64,000 nt of DNA, taken from the NCBI GenBank assembly GCA_022749755.1, contig JAGQDM010000070.1:3408344-3472343 (forward strand). The letters are read 5' to 3'. The notes under the pieces are model-generated. The model saw only the letters and a program-made list of their open reading frames with translations. It did not search any database and was not told where the DNA came from. Shown piece after piece: positions 11,405-23,599 of this stretch; position 1 is the first letter of the stretch; the number at the start of each line of letters is the position of its first letter. Made by a program: the position numbers and the translations under genes. The DNA comes from Azadirachta indica (Eukaryota; Streptophyta; Magnoliopsida; Sapindales; Meliaceae).

Positions 11405-14400
11405 CTAATATCAAAAGCATCAGCCGCAGCAGAAGATAGGTTCTATCATTCATCCGAGGGTTCTTCTCTTTAGTGCTATACTCGCTTTCCCATCGACTTT
11501 CTGTGTAGGATTTCCATATTAGTAGTCAGACGCTATCTTTGCCTATCAGACTATGCAGACTATAGACCTAAAGTCTGACTTTATTAATTATTAAATACAG
11601 TTATGGAGTTTCCCTGCCTAACCTACTAGATGGAGTAGTGCCCTATTATGCGCGATAACACGAAAATCAAATAACAAAGCAAAGTACGAGAATAGTCCGC
11701 TCATTCTCTACTCTATTTGTTCATGTCTCGCCTCTCTTTCGCCTAGGTTCGGAATGGAAGGGTTGATTTGACTTTGACTTCGTAACCTTTACGGGTCAGC
11801 TTACCGATCATTCGATCACTTCTTTACCCTTTTTAGGTTCACACGTGCCATCATCGATCGACCTGACTCACACTTGATCGAGCATCCCTCCCATTGACCT
11901 GAGAAATGAGACCGATCCCGGCTAGTGAGATACCTATGTACCTAGTTGTGCCACACAAGGATTCTCATACCAACAGGTAACGACCAGCATCCAACCCTTA
12001 CCGTACCGATCATAGGTAAAAAGGCCTCGCCCCTACTAAATAAAGATGCGCTAGGTTGCTAGAAATAAGCCTTTTTGAAAAAACATTTGGTTTTGAGGAT
12101 GACGGGCATTCGGTTCCATGGGCTAGCTTGTGACGAGGGAACTTCCTTTACCTTTAAGTGGTTTTCAACTGCAGTGAATTCCCTTGACGTACCCCGCATT
12201 GATCGTTTTTAAAGCTCTTTCTTCGCTTAAGCTTTGGGATTTTCACTCTCTCTCTATCTGATACGTGATAAAAGCATTCGACTTCAAATTGTCCACCAAC
12301 GACGAGAAAGGGGGAAAGCTTTCTAGCCCCAATATCCGAGCAGCGTCTAATAAGAAACTGTGCTCGTAGTGAGTAGACTACTAGTTGGATAAAGCAAAGA
12401 GGATTTTTTTGGGCTTCGCCCTCGTCCTTTTGGTCGGTCTCTCGCTAGTAGTAGTCTCAAAGACGTCTTTTTCTTGAAGACGGCATTAAGCGGCGAAACG
12501 GCATTGAAAATCAAGATTCTTTGGCTTCGTCAGCCAATGCAAGTTGAGCCATAGCAGTTCTCCTTCTGCTGCACATCACATCTGATCGTCGTAGGAGAGA
12601 TTCATTCAAGATTGAGACTCCCTTTATAGCTGTGAAACAAAACGGATCTCTCTATTCTGGTTTAGTAAGGAGCGTAGCGTGTAACTCTTTTTTTTATATT
12701 ATATGCAAATGAAAAGTGATAAAGACTTTAGTTGCTGGTCACTCCTAGGAATTGTTGACTCAAAAAAGGTCCTGCTCGCAAATTCCCCACACGGGACTAG
12801 ACGACACAACTTTTGGATTATTGAAAGGTATAACCGGGCCTTATATGCCACTAAACAAACCCGCCAACAAAGATTTGGTGGAGAAGTAGCTCCCCTTTCC
12901 CGCTCAGATCAGATAGGAGACCTGCCTAAACAAAGGTTTCGCCTAACGCTTTATTAGTAGTAAGCAACGTGACCTTCTCGTTCACAATCCTTCACTCTAC
13001 TTGCACGTAAACCGGGCGTACCAAGTCCCGTTCCACCTTTGAGAATAGGACGTACCTGGACGGATACTCCCTCCCGAGACTAGCACTTTTTTCCTTGTCG
13101 GCAGGATTCGTAGGTTTACAGCCAATTGGAAGAGTTTCACACAGTGCCAGCGGTCAACGGATGAAATCCTTTCTGGGGCAAACAAAATCTTCTAGCATCC
13201 TAAGGACTAACAACAAGCCTATCTACCTCACTGAATTGCTGGGATTCATGACAGTGAGAATAAGCTTCTAAAAAAGAGTCAGTGCTTTCCCGCCCCGGCG
13301 TATTAGGGTTCACTTGTCAGTTAAAATAGTAATTACCAACCAACGAATTAGTCGTCCATCCAGGTAGGATCAAATGAATTAGCCTCAGATCTGTGCACTG
13401 GATTCTCGAACACAAGAGGTTCTAGGGCAGCCAAACACTAAGCAGTGAAGAAAAACCTACCAACAAAGCTGGATGAAAGGAAAAGAAGCGAAACTTTGAA
13501 TCCCAAAATTGAGAATTGAATTTATACCTTATTGACTCTTACTTTGACTTTGCCTTGGCCTCCGCCCTTTATTTATTCTTCACCCCCGCTTCTGGTCTTC
13601 CCACTTGCAACTGGTATGCGGTAAGACAAGAGCTTCTTCATTCTCCGAGGTTCGTTTTTATACGCTCTTCCTTATGTTAGCAAGAAAATAAGGAGCTCTT
13701 GTTCTTATAGAAGAAGCGGCTAGTTCATCGGCATCTGTTGTCGTTGAATGAATAACCGATGTTATTGATCTTTTTGGCAGTTAGTTCGATTCAGCAGTGA
13801 CGAAATATCGTATTCTACCCGTCTGCTTAACGAAATGCTCTGCTCTTTCTATGCCGAAAGACCTAGAAAGAGCAGAGAGTCGGCTGTGATGCCATATAGT
13901 GAAGTTGAAAGGGCTTAGAAGCATAGAACTGACTTGACTTCAACTGAAGAATCATCCAATTCCATAAGCATAAGAAAGGACGTAACCTAAGGGAAATAAC
14001 GTGATAGGGCACCAGTCTTTTTTAAATAAAAGGCTAAGGTAAGGGCAGAGACCTTTTTAATTTGATAATAGCAAGTCCAGGTTTAGGGACACATCCACGG
14101 TAGCAAAGGAAGAAGGAAATGTAGCGAAGTCGGGATGGGTAGAAAGAAGGGGGGAACGGTACTCTCTTTTTCACAATTGCCCATGGCTAAAACAAAGAGG
14201 GCCTAGACCCGGTAGGAGATTGAGACGGAATTGAGGTCAGTTTTGCTCTTACAGAAGAAGCCGCTATTGTTGTTACAACACAAATACGTAGCTACGGAAA
14301 TGCGTCTAGTCAATGGAGCTCTTATCTGTTTTTCCCGCTGTTAGAGTAAGCCTTGCTAGTCTTTGAGGAATCGGAGATGCTCTTTTCACGGCTCCGCTCT

Positions 14401-16630
14401 TTTTCTGCTTCCCCTTTCGGGTGGAGTAAGCTCTAAAGGAAAGGGACTGAAGGCACTTACGGGGTTAGGGCAGCGAGCGACCCCCGGGTCATAATTAATA
14501 AAGATAAAGTCAAGTAGGGTAGGGCTGAATCATTAGCTGTCAACTGTTCGTCGTAGTCAGCAGTGGAAGAGGGGGTAGCTTTGATTGCTCAAGTCGTACT
14601 CTGTTTCATGGTTGAATGTGAAAAAGAATTGCTTATGCTTATGTTTAGCGACAGTCTTCTAGAGATGATGCTCTGTGCGAATAATAAGGAAGACCGGGCA
14701 AAAGGTAACGTAACCGCTTTTTGCTTACCCGGTGAAAGAAAGGCATAGTAGAAGGCTATTGGTTGCTTGACTTCCTTACCTCGGGGAGGGCTGCTAACAA
14801 GAATCGTTTTTATTTTCTCTTGCGACCTTCCTTCCATGCCAAGCAGGGTTGAAGGGATCGATCCTAATAGCCTTCACGAGAAGAAAGACCCTTTCTTTAT
14901 ATTAGTACGAAAAAAAAAGCTCCCGAAGAGAAAGAGGGGTTTGCTGCTTGACTGCGTGAACCAGGTCCAGATCTTGATTTGGCATTCCCGCTGTTGACGT
15001 CCCATCGAGTTAGCTAGTTAACGGTGAAACGGATTTAGGAATGAATAGCAGGCAAAGCCCTTGCTACGACTTCCGGGTAACATTTTGTATTCCTTAAGTA
15101 AGGTCACAGGCGAAGCTGACTTCCTGCGGTAGCCTCTAGGCTATGTGACCAGCAGTATCTATTTCACTTTCAAAAAGACTGATTTTTTCTATTTAATAGA
15201 AAAAAAGTTAAGCATTCTCCTAGACCGAGAAGAGGAAGCAGGGAAATCGGTAGCTATTCTCTCGTAGCGACTCCGAACGAATGCTTAGTTTGACCAACAT
15301 TGCCTGAGGCGAACGGACGCTTGCTACTGGCGGGCTGGCTAAAGTAAAGGGTGTCTATTTCATATTCCGTTCCACCAGTTCAAGACCTAGTTCGAGCAGA
15401 TCGAGTTGTTTCATATCCTTTTTGCCCGGGTGAGCAGTTTACATGATCTTTCGACACCTGTTCTCTTTTCTATTACACGATTTTTGGCACCGTTGCGCTA
15501 ACTAACGTAAGTTTTCTTGCTGGAGCGAATGCAAACGTAGGCCCACAAACGTAGGTTTTGAAAGAAATAGACTACGGCCCAGCAAACTCCGGAACTGACG
15601 TAACTAACACTATATAGAAAAGAAAGTGAGAGCTCCTGCTTTGTGCTCCTAAAATCAAAGTAGGCTACAGCGAAATCAGTAAATCGAGTTGAAGTAGCTG
15701 TGGTGGACTCTGTTGCAGATGAAACTATATCTTTATAGAATGTTCGGGTGGTGAAGTTGAATACGTTGATTGAGGTTACTTTGTTGAATCCGTGGAGTCT
15801 GGGCCTGAGACTTCCGTTTCGTCTTCCGTGTCGGAAGGGCCTCCATTTCATTTGCGTAGTTTCGTGCAAGGCAGGCGAACCCAGTATGGTTGTAGATTCA
15901 AGAGCGAAGGAAGCAACTACTGATCCTAGATCTGCACCAACAAAACAAGGATTTCACTGAAACTTTAGCTCAACAGCTTAAGGGCTACTATATCTCATCC
16001 GCACGAGGGAATAAATAATATCTAGTGATAGAGGAAACCGCGAGAATTCAGGTTTTTAATTAATATACTCTATTACATCAAAAAAAGAAGAATACCATAA
16101 TCGAGTACTGAATCGGATTCAGAGATCACACCAGCCTATCGAACCAAAGGTTAACCAGGCACTTTTGTTGTTGCAGACTTAGACCCCCAATGGTTACCAG
16201 TTGAAGAGAGCGGCTCTCTTGAGACGAACCGATCCGGGTCAAAAAGAAAAAGAAGAATCTGCCTGCTTGCGATATAAGACTTAAGCCAAAACGCGGGTTA
16301 CCTTCTTTGTCTTGGATGCCCTTGGGCGGAATAGATTCCAGGAAGTCAGACCATAAGAAATAGGGGGCACTCGCTGTCGTAAACGTAAAGTAGGTGTGGG
16401 CAAGAAAACACGAAAAAAGCAAACCATGCCCAACAATCAGAGACGCGCATAGAGAGGTATAGCTATATGACTTTGAAGAGGCGACACACAAGCAAGACGA
16501 GTCCAGTCATGAGTGGAAAAGCACAAACCAAGATCCATAATAAGAAAACTACAATTAGAAGAGCCCCTTTAGAAAAAAGGTTGCTCTCTACTCCCCGGAT
16601 TCGCGTTCACACTTCCGCTACTCTCCTCTA
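11405..16630. other. Long intergenic spacer
   Basis: No recognised gene in about 5.2 kb. Open frames of 60-123 codons (for example 12703-12957 plus, 14563-14748 plus, 15498-15869 minus, 16126-16491 minus) lack any family motif and overlap one another on opposite strands. The words gggcttcgccc and ggagcgtagcg, common in plant mitochondrial spacers, occur near 12411-12421 and 12668. Confidence 0.45.
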
Positions 16631-16957
16631 TTAGGATGAGGAGTCTCCGCCGCCCTTCTCTTTCTTGGGCGACGGAGGAATAGGTGTGAGTTTCACCCCC
16701 TTGATCCATCCATATGAAAACTCGTGCAATATCTTGCCTTCGTTATTAATGTTAATTATCTTATCCAAAACTTTTGGATATTCCATAAACAAAAAGGTGA
16801 GATAACGGAAAATGAGGAGAATTAATATTACAAACAGAAAGAATGTTATTAAAATTATCACGCGTATTTCAGCCGGTGTTAGAACCTGTGAAATCAACTC
16901 TATCATAGAGTAAACCATTTTGCCTCGGTTGTATGTAAACCCCCCCTTCACCCCCAC
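16631..16957 (-). CDS. Unknown 108-aa ORF with a transmembrane segment
   Basis: The ORF begins with an ATG at 16957 and ends before 16631. An internal ATG at residue 14 (MVYSMIELISQV) could be the true start. Residues of about 32-58 form a long hydrophobic stretch (VIILITFFLFVILILLIFRY), a clear membrane helix. It is followed by a polar, Lys- and Asn-rich tail that ends in a Lys/Gly/Ser-rich stretch. I recognise no family. Small ORFs with one membrane helix and a hydrophilic tail are common among unassigned mitochondrial ORFs, including sterility-associated ones, but nothing here shows expression. The start is unusually rich in glycine codons, so the shorter form is plausible. Confidence 0.4.
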   Translation of the reverse strand: MGVKGGFTYNRGKMVYSMIELISQVLTPAEIRVIILITFFLFVILILLIFRYLTFLFMEYPKVLDKIININNEGKILHEFSYGWIKGVKLTPIPPSPKKEKGGGDSSS

Positions 16958-17233
16958 CCCCTAAAGAAGGGCTCTTTGGGGTCTAATTTTCTTTCTATCT
17001 GACAGGACAAACAAATAGGAAGGGATGGTTCTTTCATTGCATTGATAGAAGTCTAACTAGAAAAAGATCTCTCTATTACTTTGAGAAGAGAATCGTTGGT
17101 TTGACCAACGAACTACGTGGGAAAATGGACCTTCTTTCTTTTTTTTAAGTTCCTCCCAGATACATGGCTTACATGCCCGGCTCAACATTCTTGGAAAACA
17201 ATCGAATCGAGGGTCCGGAGGAGAATTGGCCAT

Positions 17234-17852
17234 TCAATCTTGTAAACTAATCGAGACCGAAATTGGAAAAAGAGATACGAACGGAGAGGAATAACCAATC
17301 GATGAAAGAACATGAAACCATTCTGTTTCAATAGAGGTACGAGAAACGGTTGGGGGCAATAAAGTAGGTGAAGTGGTTGGATTTTGCGAGCTGTTCCAAC
17401 CACTGCTGGATGGATCCAAGAGCCGAAGGAGAATGAATACCACACAGAAGAGTCAAGACCAGGCTCCCTAATGGAATGTTTAACCGATCCATTCCGGATC
17501 GACCGAATTGGTACAGAAGTTGTAACATGGGAAAACCACGGAAAACACAACTTATTTGAATAACCCGGTGACCTACCAATTGTAGAAGTAGGATCTTTGG
17601 CAAGCAATAAGCACTTAAATAATACAATTCGAGTGTACCATCTTCTTTCTCATTTCGAGGAAAAGGTGCGGGAGGAAAAGGAAACAACGGAGGGATCCGA
17701 ATCGGACCTAAATGGGAATGACATGAAAAGTCTTTTTCAAAACCTAGCATTAAGGGCGTTACGACGATATACGAGAGGAATGGAGAAAAACTCGTGATTG
17801 GTGTGGAGGGGAAGATCTGTTTATGATATAGTTCAAGAAAAAGTCGTCTCAT
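17234..17852 (-). CDS. ccmB: ccmB, cytochrome c maturation protein B, frameshifted
   Basis: CcmB is the membrane subunit of the haem-handling ABC-type complex in the inner membrane that works with CcmA, CcmC and CcmF on c-type cytochromes. The ATG at 17852 starts MRRLFLELYH, and the frame matches plant CcmB through RMDRLNIPLGSL-like sequence to LLCGIHSPSALGS. Near 17415 two bases are missing, and the family C-terminus (SSSGWNSSQNPTTS to ISVSISLQD) continues in the frame ending at 17234-17236. Total length fits the usual 206 residues minus 2 nt. The uninterrupted first frame would give 174 residues with an aberrant tail of about 30. The lesion is not in a homopolymer, so a true mutation is likelier here than for rps3. 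Confidence 0.93.
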
Positions 17853-20253
17853 TTCCTTACTTCTTCCTTCCTTCTAATTCATTCACTTCAAGGCTGGTTC
17901 TGAACGCCGCGTAACATCATCTTCAACCAACCTCCACCATACTCGATGCGGCCACTAAAGAATTGCTTATACAAAAAACAGCTGCTTATATACGCTTACT
18001 AAAAGACTGACTTTCATTCATATGAATTAGGCCAGCGTGAAAGAAAGAGAGATGTGCCTAAGGCGGCATGCAAGCAAACTGTGCACGCTAAGAGAAAGAG
18101 AAAGGGAGAGATTTCGCAATTACTACCACCTAAGAAAGGTTGCTTCTGTCGGCCTTTCTGTGCAACAGTCCACCAATAGCGGAAGAGAGGGTTACCGTAC
18201 ATACAAGACTCTTCCAGTTCTTACGTAAGCTTTTTCTTACCAGTCAAGTAGTACAACAGCTGTATCTTATCTTATAGCCCGGCGCGGCGGGTCGCCTTTT
18301 CATTCAGTAGATAGAAGAAACTATTAGATAGATAAGGAGTAGGTGAGTCCTCACTGACCTGAACGATTTCGATCACCTAGCAGTTTATTTGGTAGGTAAG
18401 ATCGCCGAAGCGTATCATCAGATTTGACTACGAAGGAAGGGAAGGAACTCGAAGTGAGACGGCACCGTCTTGTGCAACGCAACGATAGTTGGCCCTCTAT
18501 CATCTTCTATCTGGTAGACTTGGTAAAAGGGCCCCGACTTCTTTCCAGAATTAGAGTTCGACCGCGGCTGCCCCCTTTTTTTGGGGGATCAAGTTCCTTG
18601 CCAACTATCGACCCCGATCTCTTTTTATTTGTTTTGGGTATTACCAAACCTAGCTTAGCCTTCGTAAATCACACTAAAGCGGAGCACCCAACTATGGCAA
18701 GGTAACCCTTCCCTTAATTTAAGGGAAGGGTTAGGTTAGTCAATCCGGCCCGAGACGCGTTCGTTGACAAAACAAAACCGCCGTAGGAATGGAGACCTTT
18801 CAATAGAGCGGAGGCGAACTGATCAACGAGAAAGAGGCCCTACTCACTACAAATGAATACACCACAAGATCGAACTGCACTCATGCCTCTCCCGCATCAA
18901 GTTGACCGCCCCCTCCCTAAGCGTCGTAGTGATTCTATCAATCATGTACGTAGGTGGGGCCCTCCATTCTGATTGGTATATCATGAAAAAAGAAAGCCAT
19001 TTGCACCAGGCGCACTGCGCTTTCCCTTGCCCAGATGTGAAGCCCTTCTAAGTCAAGTAATCGTGACCCGCCGAAGACTGGAGCCTCGTAACGTAACATG
19101 TTGACGAAGACCTCCGAACTGAGGGTTCGATCAGTAGAGGGGACGACTTTGCCTCCCCGGAAGAAGAATAGCCCCGCTCTCTAGCCGACTGATCCCGTTG
19201 ATCATATAACTGGGAGGGAACGTGTCACATTAGAGGTGAACGATCAGAGATCTAATCACCACGATGAGGCTAGGCTGGTCCCTCTTTTAGTAGACTCAGC
19301 TATGAATATGAATGAAGAAATGAATTGAATGCCGGGCTCTTTCTTTCACTGCTAACCCCAATTTCTGTTTGCTGATACTTTCAGTTTCGTCGAGCCTCGA
19401 GCTTGTGGTCCTCCAAAGAGTGTGGGTTCAATTGGATGAATCCGTCAAGTCAAGGTCAACGTACGTAGCAGCAAGGATGATGCATCGCCTATTTATTTAT
19501 CGTTCTCGCTCGGGAGCCAAAACGAACACGCCTGCTACCTACTGTACTGGACCTTCGACCAGGCATTCTACCCTTGTCGAATCGGAACACCACTGCATTG
19601 CGCTCGAACAGTTGAGCGGCCAGCAACTGTAGTACACAGATATAGATTCATTCTTCGTAACTGGTCCAACCTCACAACCCTTCTAGGTTGGTCAGAAGTC
19701 AGTCTTGTTTGGAAAGACGGAATTAGACAAAGAAAAGAGAGTGCTCGACCGGAACAACGGCCAACAAAGACCGTAATTACATATTACATACCTCCCTTTC
19801 TCCGTCTTTAAGGCTTTAAGGCGAACCGAACCGTATGGCGGCTGGAAAGAAAGACGACCTCACCTTCTCGTAGATGGTGTCAGTGAGAGCAACTGACGTA
19901 TTCCCCGTTGCCTTTTTTGTAGATAGAATCTTCAATGAGTGGAAACAAGCAACCTTACTAAGAAAGGTGCTTGTTGAGTAAGGCCGGCTTTAGAGCCCAA
20001 GCCCCTTGTATAGTATAGGTTGGGTGCTTGAGCGCATCTTTCTCATATCGATCAAGGCTTGAAAGGAGTTTGAAATAAGGGGCGCGTTAGCTAGGCCGTT
20101 TTCTTGCAGGAGTGCTAACGCGCGCCCTGTAGTTTTCTTCGCTTGCTCTGCAGTACGAGCACAGAGCCGCGCCCCTTTAATATGATGAGAAGAAGAGGGG
20201 CCGCCCTCTTTTCTTTTCCGCACCAATCCTTATTTACTACTACATCTTTTTTT
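17853..20253. other. Intergenic spacer
   Basis: No recognised gene apart from a perfect hairpin at 18703-18733. Short frames (18424-18705 plus, 19369-19632 plus, 19990-20226 minus) show no family motif. Confidence 0.45.
18703..18733. repeat. Perfect 15-bp hairpin
   Basis: taacccttcccttaa, one t, then its exact reverse complement. Such stem-loops often protect or define transcript 3' ends in plant mitochondria, but no gene ends immediately before it on either strand, so its role is unknown. Confidence 0.75.
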
Positions 20254-20326
20254 GGGTGTATAGCTCAGTTGGTAGAGCATTGGGCTTTTAACCTAATGGT
20301 CGCGGGTTCAAGTCCTGCTATACCCA
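20254..20326 (+). tRNA. trnK-UUU: tRNA-Lys (anticodon UUU)
   Basis: A complete cloverleaf of 73 nt. The acceptor stem gggtgta pairs with tataccc, the D stem is gctc/gagc, and the anticodon stem ttggg/cctaa surrounds cttttaa with anticodon TTT. The T stem gcggg/cctgc contains one G-U pair around loop ttcaagt, and the discriminator base is A. CCA is not encoded, as is normal in plants. The sequence matches the native plant mitochondrial trnK rather than a plastid copy, which would contain an intron. No base in the anticodon arm is unusual. Confidence 0.97.
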
Positions 20327-20742
20327 AACCTACCTTTATACTATTTGTAAGGATGCGTAGTAGCGTTCAAAGATCACTCTTTGGCCTGGCCTTTAGACTC
20401 GCTTCAGCGACTTCGCCCTTTAAGTGACAAGGGGGTAAGGTAAGGAGTAGTATAAGAGTGGCTCGGTCATCGATAGGCCTCTCCTTATTCATTCTATAGG
20501 GCGGGGCTGCGGACCAACAATCCAGCAAAAGGAAGGGCTTAAAAGCTCCTTTCTAAATCCTTTCCTGCCCCTTTTTTTAAGGTAAGCATCAAAGCAAAGC
20601 CCAGAAAACCCAACCTATACAAAGAGCTCTTTTCAGCCCCTACTCCTAACAAGTTCAAGTTGCTGGCACCCACCATACCTTGCTTCGGGGCCGATCTCTT
20701 GTATCGAAGCAAATCCAAATCAAATAATATATATATTATTTG
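20327..20742. other. Spacer with a perfect AT palindrome
   Basis: No gene. Positions 20721-20742 form a perfect 22-nt palindrome (caaataatata and its complement). A copy of tactcctaacaagtt at 20641-20655 belongs to a repeat also found at 53185 and 54081. Confidence 0.6.
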
Positions 20743-20990
20743 TTATTTGATTTGAGTTTGTTCCACCACAAATTTCGCCGTTGGATAGACTGATCTCGAC
20801 ATCCAAGCACGAATCCCTTGAGCGCTTCGGCGGCGGATAGCAGCATGGGCAACTGCGGCAAGCAGCCGATTCTTATTGCATTCACCAAGATAGTCTTGCT
20901 CGCTCCTGAACTCTGCGGCGAGTTCAGCCACCACCTCCGGCTCCGGGCCTGAGCTCTGCTCGAGCGTAGTCAGCCAGCTTCGTGACTTTG
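20743..20990 (-). other. Coding-like ORF, 63 codons or more, unrecognised
   Basis: The minus strand is open from about 20990 to the stop at 20743. The likeliest start is near 20934 (GTG-initiated MVAELAAEFRSEQDYL). It is rich in Ala, Arg and Glu and reads like a helical protein (NKNRLLAAVAHAAIRRRSAQ). The sequence is more GC rich than its surroundings, which hints at a foreign origin. No family is recognised. Confidence 0.3.
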
Positions 20991-23431
20991 CTTAGCTTCC
21001 AGCCTTGCAAAGGGATAACCTTTCACTATCTAGGCGCCCTAGAAGAGAAGGAGGGGTCCCACGGAGTTCTTCCCCGAAGGTCAAGCCGTAGTCCCTGTCC
21101 CTCGGAGAAGTGGAAGGAAGACAGCCTATAATGTATGTGCAAGCAAGCGAAGTCGAATATATTAGATCTGAGTGCAGCAAGCTCAGTATAATCAGAAAGC
21201 CAGGAGGTTAGCAGGAAAGTGCCTTCTTTTCGACTTCTCCTTTAGCTTTAGAACTGTCTGAAAGTGGAAGCATAGGCCTTTGTACCAGAAGAGTGCAGAT
21301 CGAAATCCGGAGAGTGAAGAGAGGAAGGAAGATGAGACATCCTTCTAGCGGGAGCTCGGACTCCTCGAGCGTTAGAAGGAAGATGAAATTAATCAAACAA
21401 CGTATACAGATAGAGATGAGTGTTTGCGCATTGATACCGATACAAAGAAGGGGACCAGACTGGGGGAGGAGGAGAGGAAGTCCAGCTACAAACTAATCAT
21501 ATTCGAAAGGGAAGACCTTAGCCCATTCCTAAGGGAGCCCGGGACGGGGTTTAAGAATTCCTTCAACTGCCTGGGAGTGCATTCAAGGAGTTGCTAGCTA
21601 ATAGAAAGGCTGGAAAGGAAGAACGAGCGGACTATTCTGTTACACAATCATTTCAGAAAGGACGCTCTCTAGGATAGAGAAGATAGGAAAGGAATAGGAA
21701 TGCGCCCATATTCATATTCAAAAATACGGACTATAAGGAAGAGATTCCTACTAGGATAGCAACTCAAAACTAGCTAATAGAGGAAGTCAAGAGAAATCCT
21801 TAAGAGCTCCAAGACCGCCTAGGATTATCCGATGCATAGCTTCCTACTAGCTACTCAGATAGCAATCCAACAAATCCAATTCAAAAGAAAAAAAGACGAA
21901 GACGCAGACGATAAGACAAAAGACGATAAGAGTAGGGTCATGCTCTCCATTTCGGGTTGCTTATCGGGTTTCACCCAGTACTCTCGGTTCCAGATAGCGT
22001 GTTCGGGTGGTCTTCTCTCGATCTCGGGTTCATAAATGTAGGCAAAGGTGAGAGCAGTCCCTGTCTGTTAAGAAGAAGAAGAAGTCATCTCTTTACCAGC
22101 TCTCATTAGGTGGCGTCCCAAAACAGTTTCAAGTAAGCCAGCCCTTCCTCTTTCACTAGACTCCGGGTATCCTACCGTCGTCGTAGGGAAATAGCGGAAT
22201 AAGGAACGCGAGTTCAGGCCTAGCCATTGAGCTACAAGCTCTGATCTCGATATCGAACTTCCGGACCCAATGTTGTCGAAAGAGAAAGTATCTACTCACG
22301 TCTTGTTTTCAAAGCATGAATATTGGACTGCCAATCTCATCACATGACCACCCATTTTTGAAGCTTACACAGCGTAAGGTTTCCTCTTCAGAAGCACGAG
22401 CGTCACATATTTATTTCTAGTTAAGAGAATACAATACGAAAATTCCACCTCCGCCTGAATTACCCCTCCGGGGCCCCGGGCAGAAGTTCCTCTGCGGATC
22501 TTGAATCTAAAACATTCTTCAATACTGTAGTGAAAGTAGTCTTGTATTGATCTTATTTTTTCTTGGACAGACTAAAGGTAGAATGGGCCTCTGTGCTTAC
22601 TGCCCCCGCCGGGCTTGGTACTGTTGACGAGTCTGGACTTGCCCCTGTTGCTGAACCGGAAGAAGCTTTCTTCTATAGCTTGACCCCGCTTGTCACATTT
22701 CTCGTTTTGTTCCAGTCCCCTAGTGATATATGGGTGGGCTAAAACTTGAAATGGGCCTGCCTTCGGTTGGTGAGTTGCATTCCTCGGAAAAAGTAAGAAG
22801 TTGGGGTTGGGTACCGAGTGCAAGTATGGAATACCAAGTGCGGGTATCTGACCCTATGAGTTGCATTCCTATCAATGAAAGATGAGCCTCTATAACAGAA
22901 CATAATTTCATGGAATCTAAGCCTCGATTGTTTCTAATCTTTTTTCGGATTGCTCGAGCCGGTGAGAAAGATAGTTCGATAGATGCCACATTTTAAGTCC
23001 TCTCGACAAAAAAAAAGAGACTTTTTTTTTATGAGCCGGGTCCATTTCATTTAATTTAGTAGCTCAACGGGCTAGAAGAATGACTATATGGGTGGTGGGA
23101 GGCGAGAAAGGCTCCTCAGAGGAGGAGCTGACCCAAATAGTAGTTCTTCTGAGGTGCGGCTTTCGCCGAGACTGTGTTAAGCAAAACACATCTGTTGATT
23201 CCTGTACTGTAACCAGTACAGCAGACTTCAAAATTTTAGTAAGTGCGAAAAGCGCACTTTCTCTCGTACACCCGGAATCTTTCCTTCTTTCTTTCGGTTA
23301 GACGAGCCTTTATATCTTCGCGGAAGAAAAGCTGTACCCCACTGCGGCAAGGGAGGCCGCCCAGCCAGCCTTTTTTTTTTGTTTTTTGTTTAAGAGAGCC
23401 ATAGCTAGCCAACTATCCCTATTTTTTGAAA
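20991..23431. other. Intergenic spacer
   Basis: No recognised gene. The small frames at 21293-21496 and 23080-23301 (plus) and 22572-22989 (minus) show no family motif. Confidence 0.45.
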
Positions 23432-23560
23432 AAACAAGCAATAGATTTCTTGAATAGGTCTGGTCTACCGAGATGCATCCCTGCATTCCATCGGCGAGTT
23501 ATTAGGGAGAAGTCTGAAAGAGCGGATTTGCTCGTTCTGTTCTCGATTTCCCGTCGAATA
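23432..23560 (+). pseudogene. Mitovirus RdRp-like fragment (copy 1)
   Basis: The plus frame includes LNRSGLPRCIPAFHRRV and continues with a charged stretch and DLLVLFSIS. The IP/LPRCIPxFHR core also occurs at about 39187 and 47387, the latter inside a clear mitovirus polymerase relic. It corresponds to the N-terminal part of mitovirus RNA-dependent RNA polymerases. The similarity fades within about 40 codons, and only the fragment remains. It is an old non-retroviral insertion, with no catalytic motifs. Confidence 0.65.
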
Positions 23561-23599
23561 CTCCTGGTAACCATTCTCGTCATATACAGGGTAATAGGG

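Noticed and set aside
15498..15869. 123-codon minus ORF
   Set aside because: No motif, overlaps another open frame on the opposite strand, composition like spacer.
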